From Pseudomonadota bacterium (GTDB taxonomy: Bacteria > Pseudomonadota > Alphaproteobacteria > Rhizobiales > Hyphomicrobiaceae), in contig JAFAFW010000082.1 in assembly GCA_023423275.1 (NCBI GenBank), positions 1-64,000 on the forward strand: 64,000 nucleotides of DNA. The letters run 5' to 3'. The translations under genes and the position numbers were made by a program. The notes beneath the pieces were generated by a model that saw nothing but the letters and a program-made list of their open reading frames with translations, did no database searches and was not told the DNA's origin. Below are positions 51,585 to 60,829 of this stretch, piece after piece (position 1 is the stretch's first letter; the number at the start of each line of letters is the position of its first letter).

Positions 51585-52769
51585 CTAAAACCGGTCCGGC
51601 GTCCAGCCGTAGACCCAGTCGTATCGCGACATCATCCGGCGGCCGGGCAGCAGGCGCAGCGTCAGGTCGCGCGCGTGGGAAAGCGGCGAAGCCATATGAT
51701 AGATGAGGCCGTTCTGCCGGGACGTTTGCTGCATCTTCACGGCGCGCGGACGACGGACCTGTTCGTAGCGGGCCAATGCGATGGCGGGAGCATCACGCCA
51801 CTTGGCCAACGCGGCGGCCAAAACCTCGGCGTCCTCGATCGCCAATGCTCCGCCCTGGGCAAGGAATGGCAGCACAGGATGCGCGGCATCGCCGAGCAGC
51901 GTGACGCGATCTCGCGACCATTGAGGAAGCGGCGTCGGATCGTAGAGCGGCCATCGCCGCCAGTCGTCCGCGAGGGACAGCAGGCCCAGCAAAGCAGGGC
52001 AGAAGCGATGCAGCCGGGCCAGAAGGCGATCGCGATCGACGGGCAGACCCCATCCCTCGCCGGGCCAATCTTCTTCGGCCAGCACGGCGAGCGCGAGGTC
52101 CTGCTCGCCGCGAACGGGGTAATGCACCACGTGAGCGCTGGGCGCCAGCCAGATGCCGGTGATTGTTTCCTGGAACTGTGCGGGCGCGCGGGCCCGGGGG
52201 ATCACGGCGCGGGCTGCCGTCCTGCCGGAATAGGTCAGTGGCGCATCCGGCCATAGCTGACGGCGAACCGTCGACCATAATCCATCCGCACCGATCAGTA
52301 AGTCGCCTTCATCCGCGTGGCCATCGGCCGTCTGCAGCGTGACGCGGTCGCCGCCGCTTGCGAACGACACGACGTCAGAGCCGGTTTTGATCTCGATCAG
52401 GGGCTCGGCCATCGCGGAGTCGAGCAGGGCTTTGTGCAGATCGGCGCGATGCGCCACCCAATACGGCGCGCCGTGGCGTCGGGCCAGCCAGTCTCCCAGC
52501 GGCAAGTTCGTGATCACTTGGCCCGTTCCGCCGGAAAATACGCGCAAGCTGTGCGGTTTACCGACGTCGGGCTCCAGCCGCTCTGCTACTCCCAAGCGCG
52601 TGAGGACACCAACAGCGTTGGGGCCAAGTTGGATGCCGGCTCCGGCCTCGGAAACTTCTGCGCGTCGTTCCAACACGCGCGCGCCAATACCCCGGCGCGC
52701 AAGGGCGATGGCGAGCGTCAGCCCGCCGATGCCGGCTCCGGCGATCAGGACTGGCCGACCGCCAGGCAC
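51585..52769 (-). CDS. FAD-dependent aromatic-ring monooxygenase (salicylate-hydroxylase-like)
   Basis: A 394-residue group-A flavoprotein hydroxylase using NAD(P)H and O2. FAD motifs are VLIAGAGIGGLTLAIAL near the N-terminus, the DG motif LIGADGLWSTVRR and the GD motif VTLLGDAAHPVLPFLAQGGALAIEDA. The layout matches salicylate 1-hydroxylase and 3-hydroxybenzoate 6-hydroxylase relatives; no ring-cleavage or aromatic gene adjoins to fix the substrate. The start is GTG 52769, six bases after AGGAG. It follows the zinc-finger gene by 13 bases and is co-transcribed with it. Confidence 0.9.
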   Translation of the reverse strand: MPGGRPVLIAGAGIGGLTLAIALARRGIGARVLERRAEVSEAGAGIQLGPNAVGVLTRLGVAERLEPDVGKPHSLRVFSGGTGQVITNLPLGDWLARRHGAPYWVAHRADLHKALLDSAMAEPLIEIKTGSDVVSFASGGDRVTLQTADGHADEGDLLIGADGLWSTVRRQLWPDAPLTYSGRTAARAVIPRARAPAQFQETITGIWLAPSAHVVHYPVRGEQDLALAVLAEEDWPGEGWGLPVDRDRLLARLHRFCPALLGLLSLADDWRRWPLYDPTPLPQWSRDRVTLLGDAAHPVLPFLAQGGALAIEDAEVLAAALAKWRDAPAIALARYEQVRRPRAVKMQQTSRQNGLIYHMASPLSHARDLTLRLLPGRRMMSRYDWVYGWTPDRF

Positions 52770-52782
52770 GGTATGCTCCTGT

Positions 52783-53031
52783 TCAGACGGTCGCCGCTGC
52801 CGTGACCAGGCAACCCGGTGGTTCCGATTCACTGGCCTTCAGGCGTGCATCGTGGACATACAACGTCGAGCAATAGGGGCACAGCACTTGATGGTCCGCC
52901 CCCATATCGAGATAGACATGCGGATGGTCGAACGGCGGACGCGCGCCCATGCAGTTGAATTCCTTGACGCCGATAAAGATCTTCTCGACGCCCTCGTCAT
53001 TGGCGAAGTGAGGGACTATGTCCGCAGCCAT
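52783..53031 (-). CDS. zf-CHCC (NDUFS6-like) zinc-finger protein
   Basis: An 82-residue protein matching the small zinc-binding homologues of mitochondrial complex I subunit NDUFS6. It has IFIGVKEFNCMGARPPFDHPHVYLDMG followed by VLCPYCSTLYVHD, giving the Cys-His-Cys-Cys zinc ligands (Cys27, His36 or 38, Cys51, Cys54). ATG 53031 starts the domain (MAADIVPHFAND). The bacterial role is unclear, though complex I assembly is possible. It directly precedes the FAD monooxygenase gene and is divergent from the hydrolase gene. Confidence 0.85.
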   Translation of the reverse strand: MAADIVPHFANDEGVEKIFIGVKEFNCMGARPPFDHPHVYLDMGADHQVLCPYCSTLYVHDARLKASESEPPGCLVTAAATV

Positions 53032-53157
53032 CGGCGCTTTGCCCTTTCCGAGCTTGTGACCAGTGTTGCGAGCGGGACCATACCCCCCTGCCGACAGAAA
53101 TGGTAGGGAAGCGCTTGTCGCAACCGTGGACGCCGCGTGGAGCAGGAAGGAGTGACC

Positions 53158-53910
53158 GTGCAGACTTTTCTCTCCGACGGAGTGGAGATCGCCTATCTCG
53201 ATGAGGGAGCGGGCGCCCCGATCCTGCTGATCCATGGTTTCGCCTCCAACAGCGGCGTGAACTGGCGGGATCCGGGGTGGATCAAATTCCTTACGACCAA
53301 CGGTTTTCGCGTAATCGCGCTGGATAACCGCGGTCACGGGCAGAGCGAGAAGCTTTATGATCTGAATCAGTACGGCGCTCCGCTGATGGCGGAGGACGCA
53401 CATCGGCTGCTGGATCACCTCGGCATCGCGCAGGCCGATGTCATGGGCTATTCGATGGGGGCGCGGATCACCGCCTTTCTGGCGCTTGCGCATCCTGATC
53501 GGGTGCGGAGCTGTATCTTCGGTGGTCTCGGCGCCAACATGGTACGCGGCATGGCCGGTACCGGACCGATCGCGACGGCACTCGAAGCTGACAGCATCGA
53601 TCAGGTCACCAATCCGACGGCACGCACGTTCCGCGCCTTTGCGGAGCAGACAGGCGGCGACCTGAAGGCGCTTGCAGCCTGCATCCGTTCCGCCCGCGAT
53701 CCGATCAAGCCCGAGGATGTGGCCCGTCTGGCGTGTCCGGTCCTGGTCGCCGTGGGAAGCGATGATGTGATCGGAGGATCCGCCGAGGGGCTGGCTGCTC
53801 TCATTCCGGGCGCCGAAGCGCTCGTCATCGAGGGGCGGGATCACATGAAAGCGGTCGGGGACCGGAGCTACAAGGAGGGCGTCCTGGCGTTCCTGCGCCG
53901 CCGTCCGTGA
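53158..53910 (+). CDS. Alpha/beta-hydrolase
   Basis: A 250-residue alpha/beta-fold hydrolase. It shows the oxyanion HGF motif (LLIHGFAS, about 24-31), DNRGHGQSE, the nucleophile elbow GYSMGA with Ser99, Asp in VGSDD and a His in EGRDHMK, giving a complete Ser-Asp-His triad. Start GTG 53158 lies five bases after AAGGAG; earlier GTGs at 53137 and 53152 fit the ribosome site less well. The ester or C-C substrate is unknown. It is divergent from the zinc-finger/monooxygenase pair. Confidence 0.9.
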   Translation: MQTFLSDGVEIAYLDEGAGAPILLIHGFASNSGVNWRDPGWIKFLTTNGFRVIALDNRGHGQSEKLYDLNQYGAPLMAEDAHRLLDHLGIAQADVMGYSMGARITAFLALAHPDRVRSCIFGGLGANMVRGMAGTGPIATALEADSIDQVTNPTARTFRAFAEQTGGDLKALAACIRSARDPIKPEDVARLACPVLVAVGSDDVIGGSAEGLAALIPGAEALVIEGRDHMKAVGDRSYKEGVLAFLRRRP

Positions 53911-53982
53911 TCCACTTCACTATACTTTGACCAGGCCATCCTGCGCTTTGCAAAGCGGCTCGCCCATGGCAGACTTTCCGTC

Positions 53983-54804
53983 ATGTTCGGGATTACGCGG
54001 GTTCTGAGACTTGGCGTTGCTCTCCTGTTCGTCTTTCTCGGCGGCCTTCCTGGCCGCGCGGAAGACGCTGTCGACCTCGAACTCGTGCTCGCCGTCGATG
54101 TCTCGCTCTCCATGGACCTGGAAGAACAGCGCCTCCAACGCGACGGCTACGTCGATGCCTTGCGCGATCCTCAGGTGATCGCCGCGATCCAGTCCGGGCC
54201 GCATGGCCGCATCGCGATTACCTATTTGGAATGGGCGGGGCCGTTCAATCAGGACGTGGTGCTGCCTTGGACGATCGTCGACAGCAAGCAGGCCGCCGAG
54301 GAGATTGCGGCGCGGCTGTCCGTGGCGCCGATCTCCCGTCACAGGATGACGTCGATCTCCTCGGCGCTCGAATACGCGGAGCGGCAATTGGCTGTGAATC
54401 CGTTCCGAGGCCTGCGCCGTGTGGTGGATGTCTCGGGGGATGGGCCGAACAACTCTGGCCCTCCCGTTGAGGGGATCCGCGATCGGCTGCTGAACAATGG
54501 CGTCGTGATCAACGGCCTGCCGGTCATCATCCGGCCAAGCCAGTCGAGCTTCTTCGATATCAACTATCTCGATCGCTACTACGCCGACTGTGTGATCGGC
54601 GGGCCGGGCTCATTCATGATCCCGATCCGGGACAAGTCGGAGTTCGCGACGGCCACGCGCCAGAAGTTGCTGCTGGAGATCGCGGGATATGAGCCGCCGC
54701 CCCGTCTCATCAAGGCGCAGCTCAAACCGGACGGCGAAAAGACCAACTGCATGATCGGCGAGAATTTATGGCGCCGCTACATGGATGACGGCGTCAGGCC
54801 ATAA
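53983..54804 (+). CDS. DUF1194 secreted VWA-like protein
   Basis: A 273-residue protein with a signal peptide (about residues 1-25, GGLPGRA) and a DUF1194 domain, a von Willebrand factor A-like fold. The metal-binding MIDAS start is LAVDVSLSMD (about 35-44), with later RMTSIS and DVSGDGPNNSG positions supplying Thr and Asp. VWA domains bind proteins; the partner is unknown. The gene is followed 142 bases on by the extensin-like lipoprotein gene in the same direction. DUF1194 genes are common in rhizobia. Confidence 0.88.
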   Translation: MFGITRVLRLGVALLFVFLGGLPGRAEDAVDLELVLAVDVSLSMDLEEQRLQRDGYVDALRDPQVIAAIQSGPHGRIAITYLEWAGPFNQDVVLPWTIVDSKQAAEEIAARLSVAPISRHRMTSISSALEYAERQLAVNPFRGLRRVVDVSGDGPNNSGPPVEGIRDRLLNNGVVINGLPVIIRPSQSSFFDINYLDRYYADCVIGGPGSFMIPIRDKSEFATATRQKLLLEIAGYEPPPRLIKAQLKPDGEKTNCMIGENLWRRYMDDGVRP

Positions 54805-54946
54805 TTTTCCATATTTTACAATGCTATCTGTCCCACTCTGTGGTCGGAGCAGCTTGCTGCCTGGAGCACGGCAAGAGATCGAAATCCGTCTGGCGGGACG
54901 GAGGTTCACGGATCATTAAGCTTACTGGACTTACGTTCCCGGCATC

Positions 54947-55603
54947 ATGTGGCGGTCTTGCGTAACAGTCATCATCTTGGCGATGTCCCTCCTGTTGTGG
55001 GGGTGCAGCCAAACGGCTCAGTTTGTAGCCCCGGCCGAGCCGTGGCGCGCGGACGAAGAACGTGCGTGCCTCGCTTCCGGCATCGTCCACCCATCTCCTT
55101 TTCTGCAAACACGGTCCGCATTGGGTGGCCCAAGCGTTTGCGGAGCCCTGCAACCTTTTGAAATGGCTGCTGCGGCTGTGGGACGGGTCAGTTTCAAGCC
55201 TGCCGCCGTCCTGCGCTGTCAGATGGTTCCTTCCGTCGAAAAGTGGGTTCAGACCGTCGTCGAGCCTGCCGCCCGGTTGCACTTTGGCGTCCCCGTGGTG
55301 GAGCTGCGTGTTGCAGCGTCGTACGGTTGCCGGGCGATGAACCATCAGGTGGGTGCGCGGCTATCCGAACATGGGCACGCAAATGCGCTGGATGTTTCCG
55401 GCTTCCGGTTGGCCGACGGGCGTATGATTGCCGTACAGGAAGGCTGGCATGGCGACGCGCGCGAACAGACATTCCTGCGTGCCGTGCATCGCGGAGCTTG
55501 CGAGACGTTCACGACGGTCCTCGGTCCCAATTACGACCGGCTGCATCGCGACCACTTCCATCTCGATCTGATGCGGCGGCGCGGCGGTTCGGTTTGCAAA
55601 TAG
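54947..55603 (+). CDS. Extensin-like family lipoprotein
   Basis: A 218-residue lipoprotein: the signal VIILAMSLLLWGC gives a lipobox Cys at about residue 20. The mature part is the bacterial extensin-like C-terminal domain. It carries ASYGCRAMNHQVGARLSEHGHANALDVSGF, with Ser-x-His and Asp metal-type residues, and a late DRLHRDHFHLDLM, the arrangement of LAS-type D,D-carboxypeptidases such as VanY/MepA. A zinc-dependent cell-wall peptidase in the periplasm is likely. Cys pairs near both ends could be disulfides. Confidence 0.88.
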   Translation: MWRSCVTVIILAMSLLLWGCSQTAQFVAPAEPWRADEERACLASGIVHPSPFLQTRSALGGPSVCGALQPFEMAAAAVGRVSFKPAAVLRCQMVPSVEKWVQTVVEPAARLHFGVPVVELRVAASYGCRAMNHQVGARLSEHGHANALDVSGFRLADGRMIAVQEGWHGDAREQTFLRAVHRGACETFTTVLGPNYDRLHRDHFHLDLMRRRGGSVCK

Positions 55604-55637
55604 CACATGGGCGCCGGAGCGTCCGGCAACGCCGCTA

Positions 55638-56705
55638 TCAATCGGCCGGCGCGCTCAGCGCGAGAGCTTCCTGATCCGGAAGCGGTCGAAAAAAACGCGC
55701 CACCATATCCGGACTGACCTCGGCCAGCGTGGGAGGTTTCCACCGCGGCGCCTTGTCCTTGTCCACCAGAAGAGCGCGTACCCCTTCGACGAACTCTCCG
55801 TGCTCGAACAGGCGCACCGTCAGGCGGAACTCGATGTTCAGGGCATCCTCGAGCGCGGGCAGGCCACGCGCGTTGCGGACGGCTGCGAGCGTCAGCTTCA
55901 AGGCGAGAGGGGAGCGTCGATCAAGCTCGGCGATGGTCTTATGTGCCCAATTGGAATCCATACCCTTGAGCGCCTTGCGAATGGCCTCGATGGAATCGAA
56001 ACGAAACGCGGCGTCGATATCGCGCTCACGTTCCGCAAGGTGTGACGTCGCAGGCCGCTGCGCGAACGATTGAATCGTGTCTTCGACCGGACCGCCCGCG
56101 GTCGCGAGAGCGTCGACAAGCTCGGAAAGACGTGCTGAGGGCACGAACCAGTCGGCGAAATTGGCATAAATGGCGCCAGTGCCATCCATCCGCTCGCCGA
56201 GCAATCCCAGGTAGGTGCCGATGTCGCCCGGCGCGTGAGCCAGCAGCCATGTGCCGCCGACATCCGGAATGAGCCCGATGCTCGTCTCGGGCATGGCGAG
56301 CTGGCTGCGCTCGGTCACGATGCGATGGCTCGCATGACTGGCGAGGCCAATGCCGCCGCCCATGACGATACCATCCATGACCGTGACGATGGGTTTCGGA
56401 TAGCGTCTGATCCGCGCGTTGAGGCGGTATTCCGTCGACCAGAACTGGCGCGCAAGTGCCGAACCCTGAGGCGCGGTGTCGTGCAGGGCACGGACATCGC
56501 CACCCGCGCACAGGCCGCGGTCGCCAGCGCCATCGAGGACGATCAGGGCGATATCCGGATCGTTCTCCCATTGCTGGAGCACGGCGGCAAAGGCGACCAC
56601 CATGGGATAGTTGAGTGCATTGAGTGCCTGCGGCCGGTTCATCGTGACGCGTCCGGCACGACCTTCGCGTCGGATGAGCAGTTCGCTGCCGGCAGTGTCG
56701 GGCAT
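55638..56705 (-). CDS. 3-hydroxyisobutyryl-CoA hydrolase
   Basis: A 355-residue member of the HIBCH branch of the crotonase superfamily, longer than hydratases (about 260). It hydrolyses 3-hydroxyisobutyryl-CoA in valine breakdown. Visible are CAGGDVRALHD (about 68-78), GIVMGGGIGLASHASHRIVTE, LAMPETSIGLIPDVGGTWLL with the catalytic Glu and Asp, and a C-terminal FFRPLPDQEA. ATG 56705 follows AAGGAAGG. The acyl-CoA dehydrogenase gene 600 bases upstream on the same strand fits isobutyryl-CoA dehydrogenase, the step before in that pathway. Confidence 0.9.
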   Translation of the reverse strand: MPDTAGSELLIRREGRAGRVTMNRPQALNALNYPMVVAFAAVLQQWENDPDIALIVLDGAGDRGLCAGGDVRALHDTAPQGSALARQFWSTEYRLNARIRRYPKPIVTVMDGIVMGGGIGLASHASHRIVTERSQLAMPETSIGLIPDVGGTWLLAHAPGDIGTYLGLLGERMDGTGAIYANFADWFVPSARLSELVDALATAGGPVEDTIQSFAQRPATSHLAERERDIDAAFRFDSIEAIRKALKGMDSNWAHKTIAELDRRSPLALKLTLAAVRNARGLPALEDALNIEFRLTVRLFEHGEFVEGVRALLVDKDKAPRWKPPTLAEVSPDMVARFFRPLPDQEALALSAPAD

Positions 56706-56715
56706 CAGGCCTTCC

Positions 56716-57159
56716 TTATGAATGGGCCCAGGCAAAGGCGACGAGCGCACTCAGTCCGAGACCGATCAGAGGATAGTGAGACAACGCATAAGTCCGGAAC
56801 CGGGCGCGCGTCAGATGCAGCGTGCCGGGACGCGTCGGATCGATTGCATAAAGAACCTCCCCGGCCGGGCGAATGCGATCCCACGTATAGCAGATCGCGC
56901 CGATCATCAACGCTGCTCCGACCTGCCAGCGGTCGTCATGCAGGTGCGCGGAGGCTATCAGCGCGGCGGCCACCGAAACGAACGCCGGACCGATGAGCCT
57001 GACGTGAACCCGGCGGCAAAGCGCAGTCCATTCGGCTGGACTGGGCAACGAACGGCCCGCGGCGCGCGAAAGTCGCTCCGCGACAGCGGTGTCGATCGCC
57101 CAAACTGTCAAGGCAGCCGCGCCAATCAGCATGCACGCCTGAAGAACCGTGCTCAACAC
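56716..57159 (-). CDS. Small four-span membrane protein, hypothetical
   Basis: A 147-residue protein from GTG 57159 that I do not recognise. About four hydrophobic spans are seen (near 5-23, 60-76, 82-98 and 128-145), with short loops. The stop lies 10 bases before the 3-hydroxyisobutyryl-CoA hydrolase start, so the two are probably co-transcribed. The open frame extends upstream through a TTG at 57207. No motif suggests a function. Confidence 0.6.
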   Translation of the reverse strand: MLSTVLQACMLIGAAALTVWAIDTAVAERLSRAAGRSLPSPAEWTALCRRVHVRLIGPAFVSVAAALIASAHLHDDRWQVGAALMIGAICYTWDRIRPAGEVLYAIDPTRPGTLHLTRARFRTYALSHYPLIGLGLSALVAFAWAHS

Positions 57160-57306
57160 CGTCCGGGAATCCCTATCGTTCGAGAGGTGCGGCCCGTTCA
57201 CCGACAAGGCCTACCGGCTGAGCGGTGTGCGCGATGACACTGGCGAAAGCAAGGCGACGCGCCGATCCTGCTTACGCGGACAGCGCGTTTTGCTGCGTTT
57301 TCGCCT

Positions 57307-58458
57307 TCAATTCCGGTTGCCAGCCAGAAGTTTGCGGGACACCACGACGCGCATGATCTCGTTGGTGCCTTCGAGAATTTGGTGAACGCGCAGGTCCCGC
57401 AGCATCTTTTCCAGGCCGTAATCCTTCAGATACCCATAGCCGCCGTGGATCTGCAGCGCCTGATTGACGATCTCGAAGCCGAGATCGGTGGCATAGCGCT
57501 TGGCCATTGCGGAATACATGGAGGCTTTCGGATCGGCGCGATCCATCGCGTCGGCGGCGCGATAGATCATCAGGCGCGCTGCTTCCAGGTCGGTCCCCAT
57601 ATCGGCGATCTTGAACTGAAGCGCCTGGAAATCGGCGAGATCCTTGCCGAACGCCTTGCGTTCGAAAAGATAGTCGCGGGCTTTGTCGAGGGCCGCCGCC
57701 GCCGGCCCCAGCGAGCAGGCACCGATATTGACGCGGCCGCCGTCCAGGCCGCTCATCGCCATGCGAAAGCCTTGACCTTCGACGCCGCCGACGAGATGAA
57801 ACGCCGGAACCTCTACGTTTTCCAGGATCACCTGCCGGGTCGGCTGCGCGTTCCAGCCCATCTTGCGCTCGTTGGCCCCGAACGACAGTCCAGGCGTGCC
57901 TTTCATCACCGCGAACGCCGATATGCCTGATGCGCCGGCATCGCCGGTCCGTGCGAAAATGAAATAGAAGTCGGTCGCGCCCGCGCCGGAGATGAATTGC
58001 TTGGTGCCGTTCAAGATGTAGTGATCGCCGCGCCGTTCGGCGCGGGTCGCCAGCGCCGCGGCGTCCGAGCCCGCGCCGGGTTCCGTCAGGCAATAGCTCG
58101 ACAGCCAGTCCATGGAGGCGAGCTTGGGCATCCAGGCGGCAACCTGCTCGGGTGTGCCATAGCGGCCAACCATCCAGGCGACCATGTTGTGGATCGAGAG
58201 GTAGGCGGAGATCGCCGGGCAGCCGTAAGCCAACGCTTCGAAAATCAAGGCACCGTCGAGCCGCGTCAGTCCCGAGCCTCCCTGTTCAGTTGGCACGTAA
58301 ATCGTCGACATGCCAAGCGGCGCGGTTTCCCGGATCACGTCGACGGGAAAGTGCGCCTGCTCGTCCCATTGATCGGCGAACGGGACAATGCGCTCACGCG
58401 CGAAGGCCAGCGCCGTTTCCTGGATTGCTGTCTGTTCTTCGGAGAATGAAAAGTTCAT
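57307..58458 (-). CDS. Acyl-CoA dehydrogenase, isobutyryl-CoA dehydrogenase-like
   Basis: A 383-residue FAD acyl-CoA dehydrogenase. It shows YCLTEPGAGSDAAAL (FAD/substrate loop), KQFISGAGATDFYFIFART, the QALQFKIADMGTDLEAAR region and the C-terminal IHGGYGYLKDYGLEKMLRDLRVHQILEGTNEIMR, whose Glu in LEGTNEI is the catalytic base. The proximity to a 3-hydroxyisobutyryl-CoA hydrolase gene supports isobutyryl-CoA (valine) oxidation. ATG 58458 has GGGAGGAAAG upstream. Confidence 0.9.
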   Translation of the reverse strand: MNFSFSEEQTAIQETALAFARERIVPFADQWDEQAHFPVDVIRETAPLGMSTIYVPTEQGGSGLTRLDGALIFEALAYGCPAISAYLSIHNMVAWMVGRYGTPEQVAAWMPKLASMDWLSSYCLTEPGAGSDAAALATRAERRGDHYILNGTKQFISGAGATDFYFIFARTGDAGASGISAFAVMKGTPGLSFGANERKMGWNAQPTRQVILENVEVPAFHLVGGVEGQGFRMAMSGLDGGRVNIGACSLGPAAAALDKARDYLFERKAFGKDLADFQALQFKIADMGTDLEAARLMIYRAADAMDRADPKASMYSAMAKRYATDLGFEIVNQALQIHGGYGYLKDYGLEKMLRDLRVHQILEGTNEIMRVVVSRKLLAGNRN

Positions 58459-58680
58459 TATTGTCTTTCCTCCCGAAACACGTGGCAAAACCTATCCTGT
58501 TCGGGAGAGGGTGGGAACCTGGACATGGACCGCTGCGTGTCTGCGCAGGATCGTGAGGCACCGGCAGGGCGTCCGAATTGACCGAGCGCCGCTGTGCAGA
58601 ACTGCCATGCTGCGCTGCGGTATCGCATGTCATCCCAGATAGGCTATGTGCGATCACCGTACGTCGACATCGGAGTTGTC

Positions 58681-59928
58681 ATGCACGAACCCGGCAAGCA
58701 AGCTGATCGCATCGCGCCCGTTGCGGGTGGTGATCGCCAGCTGCCGATTCCGTTTCCGGAATTTGTGGGGCTCATCGCTCTGCTGATGGCGCTGACGGCG
58801 CTGTCGATGGATATCATGCTGCCCGCGCTGCCGGCGATCGCGGAAACGTTCAATCTCACCGAGCCCAATCACCGGCAGCTTGTACTGGTATGCTATCTGG
58901 TGGGACTCGCGGCAGGACAGGTTCTGTTCGGTCCGATCTCGGACAGGATGGGGCGTAAGCCGGTGCTCCTGTGCGGGTTGGTGCTGTATGTTCTGGGATC
59001 GGTGGGCGTACTGATTTCCGGGAGTTTCTTTTTCCTGTTGCTCTCGCGTGCGCTGCAAGGTTTCGGGGCTGCATCGCCGCGCGTCATCGCCGTAGCCATC
59101 GTGCGTGACTTCTTCAGCGGCCGGGACATGGCGCGTGTGATGTCCCTGGTGATGATGACGTTCATTGTCGTGCCGGTTTTTGCGCCAGCCGTCGGACAGG
59201 GATTGCTGCAATTCGGCGACTGGACATGGATTTTCCTGGTGCTTCTCGGCATCGGGCTGATCAGCCTGGTGTGGACCAGCCTGAGATTGCCGGGCCAGCG
59301 GCCGCCGGAAGAGCGCCCGAAGCCGGTGAAACTGCTGACCGCGGCGCATCTGGTGATCAGCTCGCGACCGACCGTCGGCTACGGCATGGCGTCCGGATTC
59401 GTCTTCGGTTGCCTCGTGTCATACATCACCAGTGCCCAGCAGGTCTTCATGGAGGTCTATCGGCTGGGGGCAAGCTTTCCCATCGTGTTTGGCGCGGTTG
59501 CCGGGATGATGGCGGTGGCATCGTTCACGAACGCCGGGCTGGTTCAACGCTATGGTATGCGGCGCGTGTCGCACACGGCGCTCGTAGGCTTTACGGCGGC
59601 ATCACTGTTGCTCGTGGCCGCGGCTCCCTTCGAACCGCCGTTGATCGTTTTCGCGGGGCTCGTGTCGCTGATCTTCTTCTCGGTCGGCTTCATCTTTCCG
59701 AACTTCAACGCCATCGCCATGCAGCCTCTCGGAAGCGTCGCGGGGACGGCATCGTCCTTCATCGGCTTCTACACGACCGCGGCGGGCGCGCTGTTCGGCT
59801 GGTTCGTCGGCCACGCGTTCAACGGCACGATGCTGCCTCTTGCCGCCGGGTTCGCGGTGCTGAGCGTCGCTGCACTGATCACGATCCGGATTACGGAAGG
59901 CGCCAACGGACTGTTCCGCGGCGATTGA
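58681..59928 (+). CDS. MFS multidrug efflux transporter, Bcr/CflA type
   Basis: A 415-residue 12-span major-facilitator drug:H+ antiporter. Helix 1 has the Bcr/CflA signature SMDIMLPALPAIAETFN, and the loop-2 motif GPISDRMGRKPVLLCGL is motif A. Helix 5 carries the antiporter motif C region VVPVFAPAVGQGLL. ATG 58681 has GGAG upstream; the open frame starts earlier without similarity. It is divergent from the acyl-CoA dehydrogenase gene. Confidence 0.92.
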   Translation: MHEPGKQADRIAPVAGGDRQLPIPFPEFVGLIALLMALTALSMDIMLPALPAIAETFNLTEPNHRQLVLVCYLVGLAAGQVLFGPISDRMGRKPVLLCGLVLYVLGSVGVLISGSFFFLLLSRALQGFGAASPRVIAVAIVRDFFSGRDMARVMSLVMMTFIVVPVFAPAVGQGLLQFGDWTWIFLVLLGIGLISLVWTSLRLPGQRPPEERPKPVKLLTAAHLVISSRPTVGYGMASGFVFGCLVSYITSAQQVFMEVYRLGASFPIVFGAVAGMMAVASFTNAGLVQRYGMRRVSHTALVGFTAASLLLVAAAPFEPPLIVFAGLVSLIFFSVGFIFPNFNAIAMQPLGSVAGTASSFIGFYTTAAGALFGWFVGHAFNGTMLPLAAGFAVLSVAALITIRITEGANGLFRGD

Positions 59929-60078
59929 TGATCTTCGCCACGTGTCCGCCGATTGGGGAAGGCGGGACACACTCCAGTCAGAAACGATCATTGAAATCAG
60001 GATAAACCATCCTGGTTTTGGAATTCGCCACAATGCGCACGTAGTTGGCCACCGAATGATCTGAGCCGGGAAGGATCA

Positions 60079-60447
60079 ATGCACGTGCTTCAATTTGGCC
60101 GTCGCGCCGTGACGGCAATCGCACTTGTCATGGTTACAATGTGGATGGCGGTGTTCGGCGCGTCGGGCGCGCTGGCCGACGAGGATCCGCGAACCTGCCT
60201 GTCGCGCGAGGCGACAGCCTTCTATGGCAAGCTTGCCGCCGCCGTTCTCAGCTCGGCAATCGACGCCAGCAAAATCGATGACCACTTCGTGGCCCAGGCA
60301 ACCGAGACCATCGTGGAGACTTGCAAGACCGCTGCCGGTCCGGCCGAGGAGGCCGATCTCGCCGCCTTCAAGGACTACATGGCGAAGTGGAGTGCCCATC
60401 TCGACCGCAGGATCGGCGAACTCACCACGCTGAGCGGTTCGGATTAG
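60079..60447 (+). CDS. Small secreted hypothetical protein
   Basis: A 122-residue protein with a signal peptide (MHVLQFGRRAVTAIALVMVTMWMAVFGASGALAD; likely cleavage near residue 33). The mature 89 residues are helical and acidic with two cysteines (TCLSREA and VETCKTA) that may bond. No family is recognised. GGGAAGGA lies upstream of the ATG. The next small gene follows at 60540. Confidence 0.65.
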   Translation: MHVLQFGRRAVTAIALVMVTMWMAVFGASGALADEDPRTCLSREATAFYGKLAAAVLSSAIDASKIDDHFVAQATETIVETCKTAAGPAEEADLAAFKDYMAKWSAHLDRRIGELTTLSGSD

Positions 60448-60539
60448 CCGGGATTTGCGCGGCCCGATGGCGCCGGAGCGAACCGAAGAGCGTCGTGCCA
60501 CGTTTCATGCTTGCGGACAGCCAATCAGCGGAGCAGGAC

Positions 60540-60827
60540 ATGAGCGAGCGTGACGCAGAGGCCCATCGCCATCTTCAGGAGCTCGACGCGCGGATCGAGG
60601 AACAACGGAAGGCACTTGCCGCGCAGGGAACGCTCGGCAACCAGCTTCAGTCAGAGTGGGACCAGATGCTGCGGCGCCATGCTGAGATCCGCCGAAATCT
60701 GGAAGATGGCAGGACCAAGGGAAGCGAGGCCGCTGCCAAGCTGCGTGAGGACATCGATATCCTGCGGCACAACTTCTTCCGCTGGGTGGCCCGGGTCGAC
60801 GAGCATTACAGGGCCCCGCCGCGCTAG
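60540..60827 (+). CDS. Small coiled-coil hypothetical protein
   Basis: A 95-residue, highly charged helical protein starting MSERDAEAHRHLQELDARIEEQ, with a probable coiled coil over residues 5-75. ATG 60540 follows GGAGCAGG; an in-frame ATG at 60507 is possible. No signal, membrane span or cysteine is present. Similar short proteins occur in related genomes without a known role. Confidence 0.6.
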   Translation: MSERDAEAHRHLQELDARIEEQRKALAAQGTLGNQLQSEWDQMLRRHAEIRRNLEDGRTKGSEAAAKLREDIDILRHNFFRWVARVDEHYRAPPR

Positions 60828-60829
60828 AT

